In this document: positions 8,562-17,517 of the stretch, piece after piece | Layout of the letters: every line of letters starts with the position of its first letter | How positions within the stretch are numbered: the stretch's first letter is position 1 | Assembly (NCBI GenBank): GCA_943788115.1 | Contig: CALSPA010000025.1 | Span: 1 to 64,000, forward strand | Direction: 5' to 3' | Source of the DNA: an uncultured Flavobacteriales bacterium | GTDB taxonomy: Bacteria; Bacteroidota; Bacteroidia; Flavobacteriales_D; Parvicellaceae | Length of the DNA stretch: 64,000 bases | Notes under the pieces: model-generated | Databases searched by the model: none | What the model was told of the DNA's origin: nothing | What the model saw: the letters and a program-made list of their open reading frames with translations, nothing else | Made by a program: the position numbers and the translations under genes

Positions 8562-9098
8562 ATGGAAATTGTACAATTACACGACAAAGCTTTTAAAAAG
8601 TTTATTTCAAACAATGATATTCAATTAAGTATTGATAAAATTGTAGAAAAAATCAATGTTGATTATACAAATAAGAGACCAATATTTATTGGCGTTTTAA
8701 ATGGATCTTTTCTTTTTAGTGCCGATTTAGTGAAAAAGTTTAGCTCTTCTTGCGAGGTTGCTTTTATTCAATTCTCTTCTTACAGTGGGACTAAGTCAAC
8801 AGGTAATGTTAAAGAGCTTATGGGTTTAAATGTAGATATCAAAAATAGAGATGTTATTATTTTGGAGGATATTGTCGATACAGGAAATACTTTAGAAAAA
8901 CTAATGATTACTTTAAAAAAACATGCTCCAAGTTCAATTAAAATAGCAACTTTGCTTTTTAAACCTAAGGCATATAAAAAGAAAATCCCAATAGATTATG
9001 TAGCCATTGAAGTAGGGAATGAATTTCTTGTAGGTTATGGATTAGATTATGATGGTATTGGAAGAAATTTAGAACATATTTATAAAATAGAAGAATAA
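8562..9098 (+). CDS. hpt: Hypoxanthine phosphoribosyltransferase
   Basis: The enzyme salvages hypoxanthine (and usually guanine) by joining it to PRPP. The PRPP-binding loop VIILEDIVDTGNTLEKL is complete, and the C-terminal VGYGLDYDGIGRNLEHIY is the purine-binding signature of the family. The length is 178 residues. It is the first gene of a plus-strand run hpt-adk-obg-PAP2-crcB with gaps of only 7 to 9 bases. In many Flavobacteriia Hpt and Adk are fused into a single protein; here they are separate with a stop codon and seven bases between them. Confidence 0.95.
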   Translation: MEIVQLHDKAFKKFISNNDIQLSIDKIVEKINVDYTNKRPIFIGVLNGSFLFSADLVKKFSSSCEVAFIQFSSYSGTKSTGNVKELMGLNVDIKNRDVIILEDIVDTGNTLEKLMITLKKHAPSSIKIATLLFKPKAYKKKIPIDYVAIEVGNEFLVGYGLDYDGIGRNLEHIYKIEE

Positions 9099-9105
9099 AT
9101 TAGTT

Positions 9106-9678
9106 ATGTTAAACATTGTTTTATTTGGCCCCCCTGGAGCTGGGAAAGGTACACAAGCAGAAAAATTAATTGTTAAATATGGACTTGTTCATTTATCAAC
9201 TGGTGATATTTTTAGATCAAATATCAAAGGTGAAACTGAGCTAGGTAATTTGGCTAAAAGTTACATGGATAAAGGGGAGTTAGTCCCTGATTCTGTAACT
9301 ATTAAAATGCTTGAGCAAGAAGTTGTCAAGCATGAATCCCCCAAAGGATTCATTTTTGATGGATTTCCCAGGACTAATAATCAGGCAAATGCATTAAGTG
9401 TTTTTTTAGAATCTATCAACACAGAAGTTTCTGTGATGTTAGCATTAGATGTTCCTAAAGAAGAGCTGGTCAAAAGACTTTTGCTAAGAGGTGAGAAAAG
9501 TCAAAGAGCTGATGATCAAGATGCTTCGATTATTGAAAATAGAATAAGAGTTTATTTGGAACAAACAGCTGTAGTAGCATCTTATTACGAAGAGAAAAAC
9601 AAATACCAATCAATTAACGGTTTAGGGTCTATAAATGAAATAACTGAAAGGCTTTATAGAGTTATTGATTTAATCTAA
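9106..9678 (+). CDS. adk: Adenylate kinase
   Basis: Adk interconverts AMP, ADP and ATP. The P-loop GPPGAGKGTQAEKL, the AMP-binding LSTGDIFRS and the DGFPR motif are intact. At 190 residues it is the short-lid type: the LID region RGEKSQRADDQD lacks the long cysteine-containing zinc lid. It is translated just after hpt, with which it is often fused in relatives. Nothing unusual otherwise. Confidence 0.96.
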   Translation: MLNIVLFGPPGAGKGTQAEKLIVKYGLVHLSTGDIFRSNIKGETELGNLAKSYMDKGELVPDSVTIKMLEQEVVKHESPKGFIFDGFPRTNNQANALSVFLESINTEVSVMLALDVPKEELVKRLLLRGEKSQRADDQDASIIENRIRVYLEQTAVVASYYEEKNKYQSINGLGSINEITERLYRVIDLI

Positions 9679-9687
9679 AGTTGAATT

Positions 9688-10680
9688 ATGGCTTCTTCTA
9701 ATTTTGTTGATTACGTTAAAATCTGTTGTAGGTCGGGAAAAGGTGGTGCCGGCTCTACTCATTTTCATAGAGATAGAACTACTGCCAAAGGTGGACCTGA
9801 TGGTGGTAACGGTGGAAGAGGAGGGCATGTTATTTTAAAGGGAAATAGTCAGATATGGACACTTTTGAACTTAAAGTATCGAAAACATGTTATAGCCGAG
9901 CATGGTTTGCCAGGTTCAAGTGGATTAAAAACAGGTAAAAATGGAATTGATGAAACTCTTGATGTTCCTTTAGGTACTGTTGCTAAAGATGCTGAAACAG
10001 GAGAAATTCTTTTTGAGATCACTGAAGATGGTCAAGAGAAAATATTGGTTAGTGGTGGTAAGGGAGGATTAGGGAATGATAATTTTAAATCTTCAACTAA
10101 TAGAACACCAAGGTATGCTCAGCCTGGAGAAGACGGAAAAGAAGAATGGAAGATTTTAGAACTTAAAGTTCTTGCAGATGTAGGTTTGGTTGGTTTTCCT
10201 AATGCTGGAAAGTCAACGCTTTTATCTGTGGTTTCTGAAGCTAAGCCAGAAATTGCTAATTACCCTTTTACAACTTTAGTTCCTAATTTAGGTATAGTAG
10301 GTTATAGAGATCATCGTTCATTTGTGATGGCAGATATTCCTGGTATTATTGAGGGAGCACATTTAGGGAAGGGATTGGGCCACCGTTTTCTAAGACATAT
10401 TGAAAGAAATTCAGTTTTACTTTTTATGGTTCCAGCAGATGCTGATCATATTGATAAAGAATATCAAATTTTATTGAATGAGCTTAAGCAATATAATCCA
10501 GAATTAATGGATAAAGAGCGAATATTGGCCATTACAAAATGTGATATGTTAGATGATGAGTTAATTGCTGAATTGTCAAATGAATTTCCAATTGATGTAA
10601 AGGTGGTTTGTATTTCATCTGTTGCTAATATTGGTATCATAGCATTAAAAGATTTAATTTGGTCTAAGATTAATAAATGA
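9688..10680 (+). CDS. obg: GTPase Obg/CgtA, ribosome assembly factor
   Basis: The N-terminal glycine-rich Obg domain (residues about 1-160, with [14 protein letters not shown] and [14 protein letters not shown]) is followed by the GTPase domain: G1 [11 protein letters not shown], switch and G3 [20 protein letters not shown], and G4 ITKCD. Obg binds the 50S subunit late in assembly and links growth to the stringent response. At 330 residues there is no C-terminal OCT extension, normal for Bacteroidota. The stop overlaps the start of the next gene (ATGA). Confidence 0.96.
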   Translation: MASSNFVDYVKICCRSGKGGAGSTHFHRDRTTAKGGPDGGNGGRGGHVILKGNSQIWTLLNLKYRKHVIAEHGLPGSSGLKTGKNGIDETLDVPLGTVAKDAETGEILFEITEDGQEKILVSGGKGGLGNDNFKSSTNRTPRYAQPGEDGKEEWKILELKVLADVGLVGFPNAGKSTLLSVVSEAKPEIANYPFTTLVPNLGIVGYRDHRSFVMADIPGIIEGAHLGKGLGHRFLRHIERNSVLLFMVPADADHIDKEYQILLNELKQYNPELMDKERILAITKCDMLDDELIAELSNEFPIDVKVVCISSVANIGIIALKDLIWSKINK

Positions 10681-11252
10681 ACTGGTTAGAGATAGTTAAA
10701 CAATGGGATAGCCAAATTTTACTATCTATTAATGGTTTAAATTCACCCTCTTTAGACTACTTCATGTGGATGATTAGCTCTCCATATTTTGGTATTCCTT
10801 TTTATTTTTTTTTTTTAATTGTTTTGGTTAAAACTAAAAACTATAAAGAAGTAATTGTGTGTTTTGTTCTACTTTTAGTTGTAGTTGGATTAGCTGATTT
10901 AACAGCAAAATATTGTTTTAAAGAGTTTTTTCAAAGGTATCGACCTACTCATAACATAAACTTAAAAGAGCAACTTCATATAGTTAATAATTATAGGGGG
11001 GGTAAATATGGATTTATTTCAAGTCATGCTTGTAATATGTTTGCCTTGTCTTTTCTCTTCTATCAGTTTATTAAAATAAAATATCGTTGGTCTATATGGT
11101 TTCTTTTTTCATGGGCTTTAATAATTGGATATAGTAGAGTGTATTTAGGTGTTCACTATCCTTCTGATGTTTTGGTTGGTGGTATGGTTGGCATTGTCAT
11201 TGCTCAAATTCTTTATTATCTTTCCTTAGAATTTAATTGGGTTAAATGCTAG
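10677..11252 (+). CDS. PAP2-family membrane phosphatase, probable undecaprenyl-diphosphatase
   Basis: The 191-residue integral membrane protein has about six hydrophobic segments and the three PAP2 signatures: KEFFQRYRP (KxxxxxxRP), [10 protein letters not shown] (PSGH position, here SSHA) and [13 protein letters not shown] (SRxxxxxHxxxD). Such proteins recycle undecaprenyl pyrophosphate for cell-wall lipid carriers or dephosphorylate other lipids. A run of 12 T (10805-10816) encodes part of a phenylalanine-rich helix and leaves the frame intact. It overlaps obg by four bases and crcB by seven. The substrate is inferred only from family and context. Confidence 0.82.
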   Translation: MNWLEIVKQWDSQILLSINGLNSPSLDYFMWMISSPYFGIPFYFFFLIVLVKTKNYKEVIVCFVLLLVVVGLADLTAKYCFKEFFQRYRPTHNINLKEQLHIVNNYRGGKYGFISSHACNMFALSFLFYQFIKIKYRWSIWFLFSWALIIGYSRVYLGVHYPSDVLVGGMVGIVIAQILYYLSLEFNWVKC

Positions 11253-11617
11253 TATATATATATGTGTTTATTGGAGGTGGAATCGGAGCTGTTTCTAGAT
11301 TCGGGTTGGGAAAGTTTTCTGCTTTGTTTTTGGGTGATAATTTTCCTTATGGCACATTGATCTCAAATTTTTTAAGCTGTTTAATAGTGGGTGTCATTCT
11401 TTATTATTCAATGGGCTTGAAGTGGTTTTCAGATGAAATGAAATTTTTTTTAATTGCTGGGTTTTGTGGCGGGTTTAGCACTTTTTCTACATTTAGTTTA
11501 GAAACTGTTGAGCTGATTAAATCAGGACAAAACAGCCTGGCAATTCTAAATGTTTTGCTTAGTCTTTGTATTTGCTTTGGGATAATATTTATTCTGATAA
11601 ATAAGCAAAGAATTTAA
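11246..11617 (+). CDS. crcB: Fluoride ion channel Fluc/CrcB
   Basis: The protein is a four-helix membrane protein of 123 residues. GGGIGAVSRFGLG at the start, the GTLISNFLSCLIVG segment carrying the conserved asparagine, and FCGGFSTFSTFSLE with the paired phenylalanine-containing break are the family hallmarks of dual-topology fluoride channels, which export toxic fluoride. No fluoride riboswitch is recognisable because the gene begins inside the preceding coding sequence. The stop codon abuts the end of a convergent lipoprotein gene with no gap. Confidence 0.93.
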   Translation: MLVYIYVFIGGGIGAVSRFGLGKFSALFLGDNFPYGTLISNFLSCLIVGVILYYSMGLKWFSDEMKFFLIAGFCGGFSTFSTFSLETVELIKSGQNSLAILNVLLSLCICFGIIFILINKQRI

Positions 11618-11857
11618 TTAGTCTTCATTTTTTGTTACCATACAATCTAGTAATATATCAGCCATTTGTTTTTCATTTTCAGAAATTTCAGCAAAACTTT
11701 TATATTCTTTTTTTACTTTTTCAATTGCACAGTCGCAAAATTCTTTTTCCCATTTTGTTTTTTCACATTGTTCTAAAAATTTAGCTGAATCATTATCAGA
11801 CCATTGATTACAAGAAATTAAAAAGGTAGAGACTATTATTAGTAATAAGTTTTTCAT
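11618..11857 (-). CDS. Small cysteine-containing lipoprotein of unknown function
   Basis: The 79-residue product has a lipoprotein signal (MKNLLLIIVSTFLISC, acylation at Cys16) and a short mature part with further cysteines in EQCEKTKW, FCDCAIEKV and LLDCM. The spacing suggests small helices pinned by disulfides, a pattern common in short Bacteroidota lipoproteins. It is translationally coupled (overlap of four bases) to the DUF4296 lipoprotein upstream on the same strand. I cannot assign a function. Confidence 0.7.
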   Translation of the reverse strand: MKNLLLIIVSTFLISCNQWSDNDSAKFLEQCEKTKWEKEFCDCAIEKVKKEYKSFAEISENEKQMADILLDCMVTKNED

Positions 11858-12261
11858 TCGTTAAATATTCTTTTTTTGTTAATTGTCATCAATGAATCAG
11901 AATTCATTTCAATATCATTAGAGTCACGTAGTGTAAGCTCAATTGCTAAAAGGTTTTCTTTTACCTGTAGGTACAATTGGTGATAATTATTTGGAAAGTT
12001 AGAATAGTAATCTAGCGACTGATTGAAATCTTCTTCACTAACGTTGTGCTTTAAGAAAATCATTTCTTTAAAAACATTAAGGCTGTCTTTATTGGTAGCT
12101 AAATTCATTTCTAATTGATTAATATGTACCTCCATAATATGGAAATCTGCTAAGACTTTTGATAATGTTGTTTGATCTAAGGTAGATTTATTTTGTTCAA
12201 ATGATATTTCATTTGAACAACTAATTAAAAATGATATTAATAATATTGTTAAAATTCTCAT
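11854..12261 (-). CDS. DUF4296-type lipoprotein
   Basis: A lipoprotein signal (MRILTILLISFLISC, Cys15) leads a helical mature protein of about 120 residues: LADFHIMEVHINQLEM, a Val-Ser-Glu-Glu-Asp-Phe middle, and DYYSNFPNNYHQLYLQV. This is the layout of DUF4296 proteins, which in Bacteroidota are regularly found just after dihydroorotase, as here (four-base overlap). The molecular role is unknown. The overlap chain DPM-like transferase, pyrC, this gene and the next lipoprotein suggests one four-gene transcript. Confidence 0.75.
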   Translation of the reverse strand: MRILTILLISFLISCSNEISFEQNKSTLDQTTLSKVLADFHIMEVHINQLEMNLATNKDSLNVFKEMIFLKHNVSEEDFNQSLDYYSNFPNNYHQLYLQVKENLLAIELTLRDSNDIEMNSDSLMTINKKRIFNE

Positions 12262-13595
12262 CTGTCGAAAAGTAATCTCATGCCTTTGGGTTGTTCTTTA
12301 AATGCACCGTTACAATAAACTAATTTGCCATTTACAAGAGTGCACTTTATTCTGGAATTAAATTCAAAATTTTCAAATGGTGACCAATTACATTTATAGT
12401 ATAAACTATCTTTTGTTACTTTTTGTTTGTCATTTAAATCTAATAAAACTAAATCTGCATAGTAACCTTCTCTTATGTATCCTCTTTTGTTAATTTGGTA
12501 CAAATCTGCCACAGCGTGACTGGTTTTTTCAACTACCTTTTCTAACGTTAGGTTGCCTTTCTTAACTAATTCTAATAAAGCTAGAATAGCGTGCTGTACC
12601 ATTGGGCCTCCAGAGGGAGCATTAAAATATGAGTTGTTTTTTTCATCTAAGGTATGCGGTGCATGATCTGTTGCAATAACATCTATTCTATTTTCGTTGA
12701 TACCATTAATAATTGCAAGCCTATCTATTTCAGTTTTAACGGCAGGATTCCACTTAATAAAAGTGCCTTTTGTGTTGTAGTCCTCTTCATTGAACCATAA
12801 GTGATGTATACATGCTTCAGCTGTTATTTTCTTTTGAGATAAAGGAATGTTGTTGTTAAAAAGTGCTAATTCTTTTGCAGTTGATATATGTAGAACATGA
12901 AGCTTGGTGTTGTGTTTGGTTGCTAGTTCAACAGCCATTGAAGAAGATTTATAGCAAGCTTCTTCACTTCTTATTGATGGATGATATTTAATGGGTAAGT
13001 TTTCTCCGTATTTTGCTTTGTAAAATTTAGTATTATTAATTATAGTTTCTTCATCCTCACAATGAGTAGCTATCAATAAGTTACAATTTTTAAAAATAGT
13101 CTCTAAAGTAGATTTATTATCAACCAACATATTTCCGGTAGATGATCCCATAAATATTTTAACTCCACAAACGGTTTTAGGGTCTGTTTTTAAGACTTCA
13201 TCCAAATTATTATTTGTAGCTCCCATGTAAAAAGAATAATTAGCGAGAGAATTAGTCTTTGCAATGTTGTATTTGTCTTCGAGTAAGTCTTGAGTAATTG
13301 TATTTGGAATAGTATTTGGCATTTCCATGAAAGAGGTGATGCCACCAGCAATTGCAGCTTTAGATTCGTTGTAAATGTCGGCTTTGTGAGTTAATCCAGG
13401 TTCTCTAAAGTGAACTTGATCATCTATCATTCCAGGAATTAAATGGAAACCTTTACCATTTATTGTCTGATCAAAAACTCCAAAAATTTCTTCGGAAGAT
13501 ATTTTTTTAATTAGAGAATTTTCGATTAAGACATTTCCTGTGAAAGAAATACCCTCATTTACAATCTTAGTGTCTTTGATTAAAATAGTACTCAT
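12258..13595 (-). CDS. pyrC: Dihydroorotase, type I
   Basis: The 445-residue amidohydrolase cyclises carbamoyl-aspartate to dihydroorotate in pyrimidine synthesis. The metal-binding DDQVHFREPG motif, the MEMPNT segment, the central HCEDEE and HVLHIST histidines, and the C-terminal VIATDHAPHT loop with the catalytic aspartate are all present. It belongs to the long (class I-like) bacterial group, not the short E. coli PyrC type. It overlaps the glycosyltransferase upstream and the DUF4296 lipoprotein downstream by four bases each. Confidence 0.92.
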   Translation of the reverse strand: MSTILIKDTKIVNEGISFTGNVLIENSLIKKISSEEIFGVFDQTINGKGFHLIPGMIDDQVHFREPGLTHKADIYNESKAAIAGGITSFMEMPNTIPNTITQDLLEDKYNIAKTNSLANYSFYMGATNNNLDEVLKTDPKTVCGVKIFMGSSTGNMLVDNKSTLETIFKNCNLLIATHCEDEETIINNTKFYKAKYGENLPIKYHPSIRSEEACYKSSSMAVELATKHNTKLHVLHISTAKELALFNNNIPLSQKKITAEACIHHLWFNEEDYNTKGTFIKWNPAVKTEIDRLAIINGINENRIDVIATDHAPHTLDEKNNSYFNAPSGGPMVQHAILALLELVKKGNLTLEKVVEKTSHAVADLYQINKRGYIREGYYADLVLLDLNDKQKVTKDSLYYKCNWSPFENFEFNSRIKCTLVNGKLVYCNGAFKEQPKGMRLLFDR

Positions 13596-14305
13596 TTGAA
13601 TTTTTTATTACGTAACTTAAGTACACCCCAAAATGCTTCTTTGAAAATACTCATGTTCATTTTAGATTCACCTAACTGTCTGTCTTTAAATGTGATCGGA
13701 ACTTCAGTTAATTTAAAGCCTAGTTTATAAGCTGAATATTTCATCTCTATTTGAAAAGCATATCCCATGAATTTAATGTTATCTAAATTTATTTGCTCCA
13801 AAACACTGCTTCTATAACATTTGAATCCAGCTGTTGTGTCTTTAATGTTAATGAATAAAACCATTCTAACATATATTGATGCGAAGTATGACATTAGCCA
13901 TCTTGTTTTAGGCCAGTTTTCAACTCTACCACCATTTATATACCTAGACCCAATGCTTAAATCAAAACCATCATTGGCACAGGCGTCTAAAAGTTTGGGT
14001 AAATCGTTAGGATCGTGAGAGAAATCGGCATCCATTTCAAAAATAAATTCGTACCCATTTTTAAGTGCCCATTTAAATCCCGTTATGTATGCTGTTCCAA
14101 GACCTAGCTTAGATTTTCTTTCAATAATGTGAAGACTTTCTTTCGCTTCTTTTTGAAGCTCATGAACTATCTTAGCTGTTCCGTCTGGAGATCCATCATC
14201 AATGATTAATACATGAAGTTCAATTTCTAATGAAAAAATAGATCGAATAATATTTTCGATATTTTCTTTTTCATTGTAAGTGGGGATAATTACTAGACTC
14301 TTCAT
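13592..14305 (-). CDS. Polyprenol-phosphate mannosyltransferase-like glycosyltransferase (GT2)
   Basis: This 237-residue GT-A enzyme resembles dolichol-phosphate mannose synthase: IIPTYNEKENI at the start, DDGSPDGT nucleotide binding, EMDADFSHDP with the DxD metal site, and a C-terminal EVPITFKDRQLGESKM. It should move a sugar from GDP- or UDP-sugar onto a polyprenyl phosphate at the cytoplasmic membrane face. There is no C-terminal membrane anchor. The ATG at 14305 is chosen over the TTG two codons upstream. It heads the four-gene minus-strand operon with pyrC. Confidence 0.9.
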   Translation of the reverse strand: MKSLVIIPTYNEKENIENIIRSIFSLEIELHVLIIDDGSPDGTAKIVHELQKEAKESLHIIERKSKLGLGTAYITGFKWALKNGYEFIFEMDADFSHDPNDLPKLLDACANDGFDLSIGSRYINGGRVENWPKTRWLMSYFASIYVRMVLFINIKDTTAGFKCYRSSVLEQINLDNIKFMGYAFQIEMKYSAYKLGFKLTEVPITFKDRQLGESKMNMSIFKEAFWGVLKLRNKKFK

Positions 14306-14440
14306 TGGCAAACGAAGATAAATTAATATCTCTTATGATTAATCTAATTTTATTCATTTTATATCACATTGCTAAATCTTAACTTTTTTTAACTATTTAA
14401 TCTTGGTATAATCTCACAATATCTTTCATAACTTAGTAAA

Positions 14441-15787
14441 ATGAAGTATATCGTTTTCTTTTTTGTTTTTAGCTTAAGTTATTGTTATTCACAATCCGAG
14501 AATGTTTCTTATTTAGATTCTTGGACAACTACTGGATTGCCAGTTACAAGTGACGGTGAGTCAGTTTTCAATGAAGTTTGGGGTTTTGTTCAGGGAGAAG
14601 AAGAATATGCCGTAATAGGTTCTACAGCTGGGACTCATATTTTTCTTGTTAATCAAAATAATGAGTTGGACTCTATCGGATTCATTCAAGGTAAACATGT
14701 TTCAACTGATGCTGTTCATAGAGATTACCATGATCATAACGGTTATTTATATGCAGTTTGTGATGAAGGTTCAAGCTCTTTACAAATTATTGATCTTCAA
14801 TATTTACCAGATAGCTTGCCTGTAATTTACGATAATGATTCTTTAATGGTAAGAGTTCATAATATTTTCATTGATAGCAGCACGGCAAAATTGTACGCTT
14901 GTGGAGTTACTAAACTAAACGGTGGGTTCCCAATGTCTATTTATGACATTTCTAATCCAAGTGAACCAAATTTTTTATCTAATTATGAATTTGTTAATTA
15001 TGTTCATGATGCATATGTAAGAAACGATACAGCTTTTCTAAATTGTGGATCTGAAGGATTATTTGTTGCAGATTTCTCTATTCCATCAATGCCTATTCCT
15101 TTGGGTAGCTTAGAATTTTATCCTGACAAGGGATATAACCATTCTGGTTGGTTAAGTGAAGATGCAAAAACCTATGTCTTATGTGATGAGACCAAATCAA
15201 TGCGAGTAAAAGTTTTAGATGTTTCAGATTTGTCTGATATTAAAGTAGCATCTTTATTTACAACTGGATTTTACGATGAGACACTTCCTCACAATGTCAT
15301 TCTAAAGAATGGTATTGCATATGTTAGTTATTACAACGATGGATTACAAATTTACGATGTAAGAAATGTAAACCTTCCTAAAAGAGTTGGGTATTACGAT
15401 AGTTACCAGGGTTCTAATATAGGTTTGTATAGAGGTGTTTGGGGGGTTTATCCTAACTTGCCAAGTGGTAGATTGTTGATTTCAGATAGAAAAAACGGGC
15501 TATTTTTACTTGGATTTAACCCACCGCCACAAATAAATTCAGATGTAAACTTTCTTATTTTCCCTAATCCATCTAGTAATTATATTTATTTTAATCATAC
15601 ACATTTAGGTGATCCTGATTATAATATTGATGTTTTTAATTCTTTAGGCCAACTTGTTGATTCATTTAATGGTTCACAAGATTTTATGTTTATTGATGTA
15701 TCTAATTATAGTATTGGAAATTATATTTTAAAATATACCTCTAATCTTTCTGATACAGAATTTGCTGGTAGCTTTATTAAAAATTGA
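14441..15787 (+). CDS. Secreted choice-of-anchor-B-like protein with T9SS sorting domain
   Basis: A signal peptide (IVFFFVFSLSYCYSQ) is followed by about 340 residues of LVIVP-like beta-propeller repeats (for example LQIIDLQYL, MSIYDISNPSEPNFLSNY, GLFVADFSIPSMP, LQIYDVRNVNLPKRVG), the pattern of choice-of-anchor-B proteins. The last 80 residues, from about 369 (FLIFPNPSSNYIYF), form a type A T9SS C-terminal sorting domain, with the IFPNP entry, LGQLV and a closing strand. It should therefore cross the outer membrane through T9SS and be anchored or released. The HRDYHDHNG segment resembles conserved text in this group. The following gene starts inside its stop codon. Confidence 0.8.
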   Translation: MKYIVFFFVFSLSYCYSQSENVSYLDSWTTTGLPVTSDGESVFNEVWGFVQGEEEYAVIGSTAGTHIFLVNQNNELDSIGFIQGKHVSTDAVHRDYHDHNGYLYAVCDEGSSSLQIIDLQYLPDSLPVIYDNDSLMVRVHNIFIDSSTAKLYACGVTKLNGGFPMSIYDISNPSEPNFLSNYEFVNYVHDAYVRNDTAFLNCGSEGLFVADFSIPSMPIPLGSLEFYPDKGYNHSGWLSEDAKTYVLCDETKSMRVKVLDVSDLSDIKVASLFTTGFYDETLPHNVILKNGIAYVSYYNDGLQIYDVRNVNLPKRVGYYDSYQGSNIGLYRGVWGVYPNLPSGRLLISDRKNGLFLLGFNPPPQINSDVNFLIFPNPSSNYIYFNHTHLGDPDYNIDVFNSLGQLVDSFNGSQDFMFIDVSNYSIGNYILKYTSNLSDTEFAGSFIKN

Positions 15788-16116
15788 AGACCACTAATTT
15801 TAATAATGATGTTATTGAACTTGTTTGGTTAATTCCTAAAGGTAGAGTTACGTCTTATGGTGCAATTGCTAATTATTTAGGAGCTAAAAAAAGTTCTAGA
15901 ATGGTGGGGTGGGTGTTGAATTCAACTTTTAATATTCCCAGTTTCCCTGCCTACAGAGTGGTAAATCGATTTGGATTGTTAAGTGGTAAGTCTCATTTTT
16001 CTTCAATAACCAAAATGGAAGAATTACTATTAATTGAGGGTGTTGAAGTTGAAAATGATATAGTTGTAAATTTCAAAGAAATTTTTTGGGACCCAATGAT
16101 TGAACTTAAACTTTGA
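15784..16116 (+). CDS. Alkyltransferase-like (ATL/MGMT-family) DNA-binding protein
   Basis: The 110-residue protein has the DNA-binding fold of O6-alkylguanine transferases: VWLIPKGRVTSYGAIANYLG, RMVGWVLN and a PAYRVVNRFGLLSGK motif. In true MGMT the site is PCHRV; here alanine replaces the acceptor cysteine and tyrosine replaces the usual histidine. It therefore cannot be a suicide alkyltransferase and is expected to act as an ATL that flags alkylated guanine for nucleotide excision repair. The start is a TTG sharing bases with the TGA of the upstream gene, implying translational coupling. The His-to-Tyr change is a mild oddity for the ATL group. Confidence 0.85.
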   Translation: MKTTNFNNDVIELVWLIPKGRVTSYGAIANYLGAKKSSRMVGWVLNSTFNIPSFPAYRVVNRFGLLSGKSHFSSITKMEELLLIEGVEVENDIVVNFKEIFWDPMIELKL

Positions 16117-16165
16117 TATCATTAAATCTTTGTATTTTTACAACTAAATATTCTAATTAATATTA

Positions 16166-17275
16166 ATGAACAAAGATAGTCTGTTAAAAGCGCTCTCAAA
16201 TGTTGCCGAGCCAGATCTTAAAAAAGATATTGTTTCTTTAGATTTGGTTTCGGATATAATTGTTTCAGAAACCAGTTTTAGTTTTACTGTATCTATTCAA
16301 AATGCTGCATTACATGCGCGAAAAAGAATGAAAGAGGCTTGTGAATTTGCTGTCGAACGTTTTTTTGATAAAAAATATGAGGTTTCTGTTAAAGTTATTG
16401 GAATGAAAAAATCAGAAGCATCTCAAAAAGTACTTCCAAATATTAAAAACATTATAGCCGTAACTTCTGGAAAAGGTGGGGTTGGAAAATCTACAGTTGC
16501 TAGTAACCTTGCAGTTGGTCTTTCTAAAAAAGGATTTAAAGTCGGTTTAATTGATGCAGATATTTACGGGCCTTCAGCTCCGTTAATGTTTGATTGTCAA
16601 CACTACAGACCCGTTTCTAAAGTTGTAGATGGTAAACAAATGATTGTTCCAGCCGAAAACTATGGAGTTAAAATTTTATCTATTGGTTTTTTTGCAGAAC
16701 TAAATCAAGCAATTGTGTGGCGAGGACCAATGGCTGTTAAGGCATTAAATCAGCTTTTGTTTGATGCAGTATGGGGTGATTTAGATTATTTAATTATTGA
16801 TTCTCCACCAGGTACAGGAGATATTCATTTGTCTATTGTTCAAGCACTTCCTTTAACAGGAGCAATAATAGTAAGTACACCCCAAAACATTGCATTAGCA
16901 GATGCTAGAAAAGCAATTGGGATGTTTAAATTAGACAACATTAATGTTCCAGTTTTGGGTATTGTTGAGAACATGTCTTGGTTTACCCCAGAAGAACTTC
17001 CAGATTCAAAATATTTTATTTTTGGAAAAGAAGGTGCAAGTCAGCTTGCTGAGAAATTTGAAATTCCACTACTTGGAGAAATTCCATTGGTTCAATCCAT
17101 AAGAGAAAGTGGTGATGCTGGAAGACCTGCGGTTCTTCAACAAGATACGCCTTCGCAAAAGGCTTTTATGCAACTGTGTAATAATGTTGTTGATAGAATT
17201 GAATGGAGAAACAGCAATGTTGAGCCAACTAAAGTTGTCCCAGTTGAATACGGTGAACCTAAATGTTCTACATGA
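16166..17275 (+). CDS. Mrp/NBP35-family Fe-S cluster carrier ATPase
   Basis: The protein has an N-terminal DUF59 (MIP18-like) domain of about 90 residues and a MinD-like ATPase with the deviant Walker A GKGGVGKSTVASNLAVGL near residue 100, LIDADIYGPSAP and DSPPGTGDIHLS. This family carries and transfers Fe-S clusters to apoproteins. The ENMSWFTPEELPDSKYFIFG stretch replaces the usual CxxC cluster-binding region, so the bridging cysteines seen in many Mrp proteins are absent, as in many Bacteroidota versions. It overlaps the NifU-like gene by four bases, consistent with a shared Fe-S role. Confidence 0.92.
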   Translation: MNKDSLLKALSNVAEPDLKKDIVSLDLVSDIIVSETSFSFTVSIQNAALHARKRMKEACEFAVERFFDKKYEVSVKVIGMKKSEASQKVLPNIKNIIAVTSGKGGVGKSTVASNLAVGLSKKGFKVGLIDADIYGPSAPLMFDCQHYRPVSKVVDGKQMIVPAENYGVKILSIGFFAELNQAIVWRGPMAVKALNQLLFDAVWGDLDYLIIDSPPGTGDIHLSIVQALPLTGAIIVSTPQNIALADARKAIGMFKLDNINVPVLGIVENMSWFTPEELPDSKYFIFGKEGASQLAEKFEIPLLGEIPLVQSIRESGDAGRPAVLQQDTPSQKAFMQLCNNVVDRIEWRNSNVEPTKVVPVEYGEPKCST

Positions 17276-17517
17276 AAATGGAAAATGAATTAAAAGATAA
17301 AGTTCTTCAAGCAATAGAAGATTTGCGACCATACTTAAAAAATGATGGTGGAGATATGGAGCTTGTTGAAATTACGTCAGAAAAAAAAGTTATGATTCGC
17401 TTTTTGGGTGCATGTCAGACATGTTCTGTTAGTCCTGTAACATTAAAAGCTGGTCTAGAAGAGTCTCTTAAAAATGTTGCCCCTGAAATAACAGGAGTGG
17501 AAGCGATTAATAATTAA
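17272..17517 (+). CDS. NifU C-terminal-domain (Nfu) Fe-S scaffold protein
   Basis: An 81-residue Nfu-type domain: helix LQAIEDLRPYLKNDGGDMEL followed by the cluster motif LGACQTCSVSPVTLKAGLE with the C-x2-C pair. Two monomers bind one 4Fe-4S cluster across these cysteines and pass it on. The ATG at 17272 forms a four-base overlap with the Mrp stop; a longer frame begins three codons earlier and another ATG lies two codons later, so the exact start is uncertain. It is convergent with, and overlaps by four bases, the end of the TonB-dependent receptor gene. Confidence 0.92.
   Translation: MKMENELKDKVLQAIEDLRPYLKNDGGDMELVEITSEKKVMIRFLGACQTCSVSPVTLKAGLEESLKNVAPEITGVEAINN

Noticed and set aside
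10795-10830. Run of 12 T inside the PAP2 phosphatase as a possible frameshift
   Set aside because: The reading frame continues correctly through phenylalanine codons into conserved PAP2 motifs, so the gene is intact.
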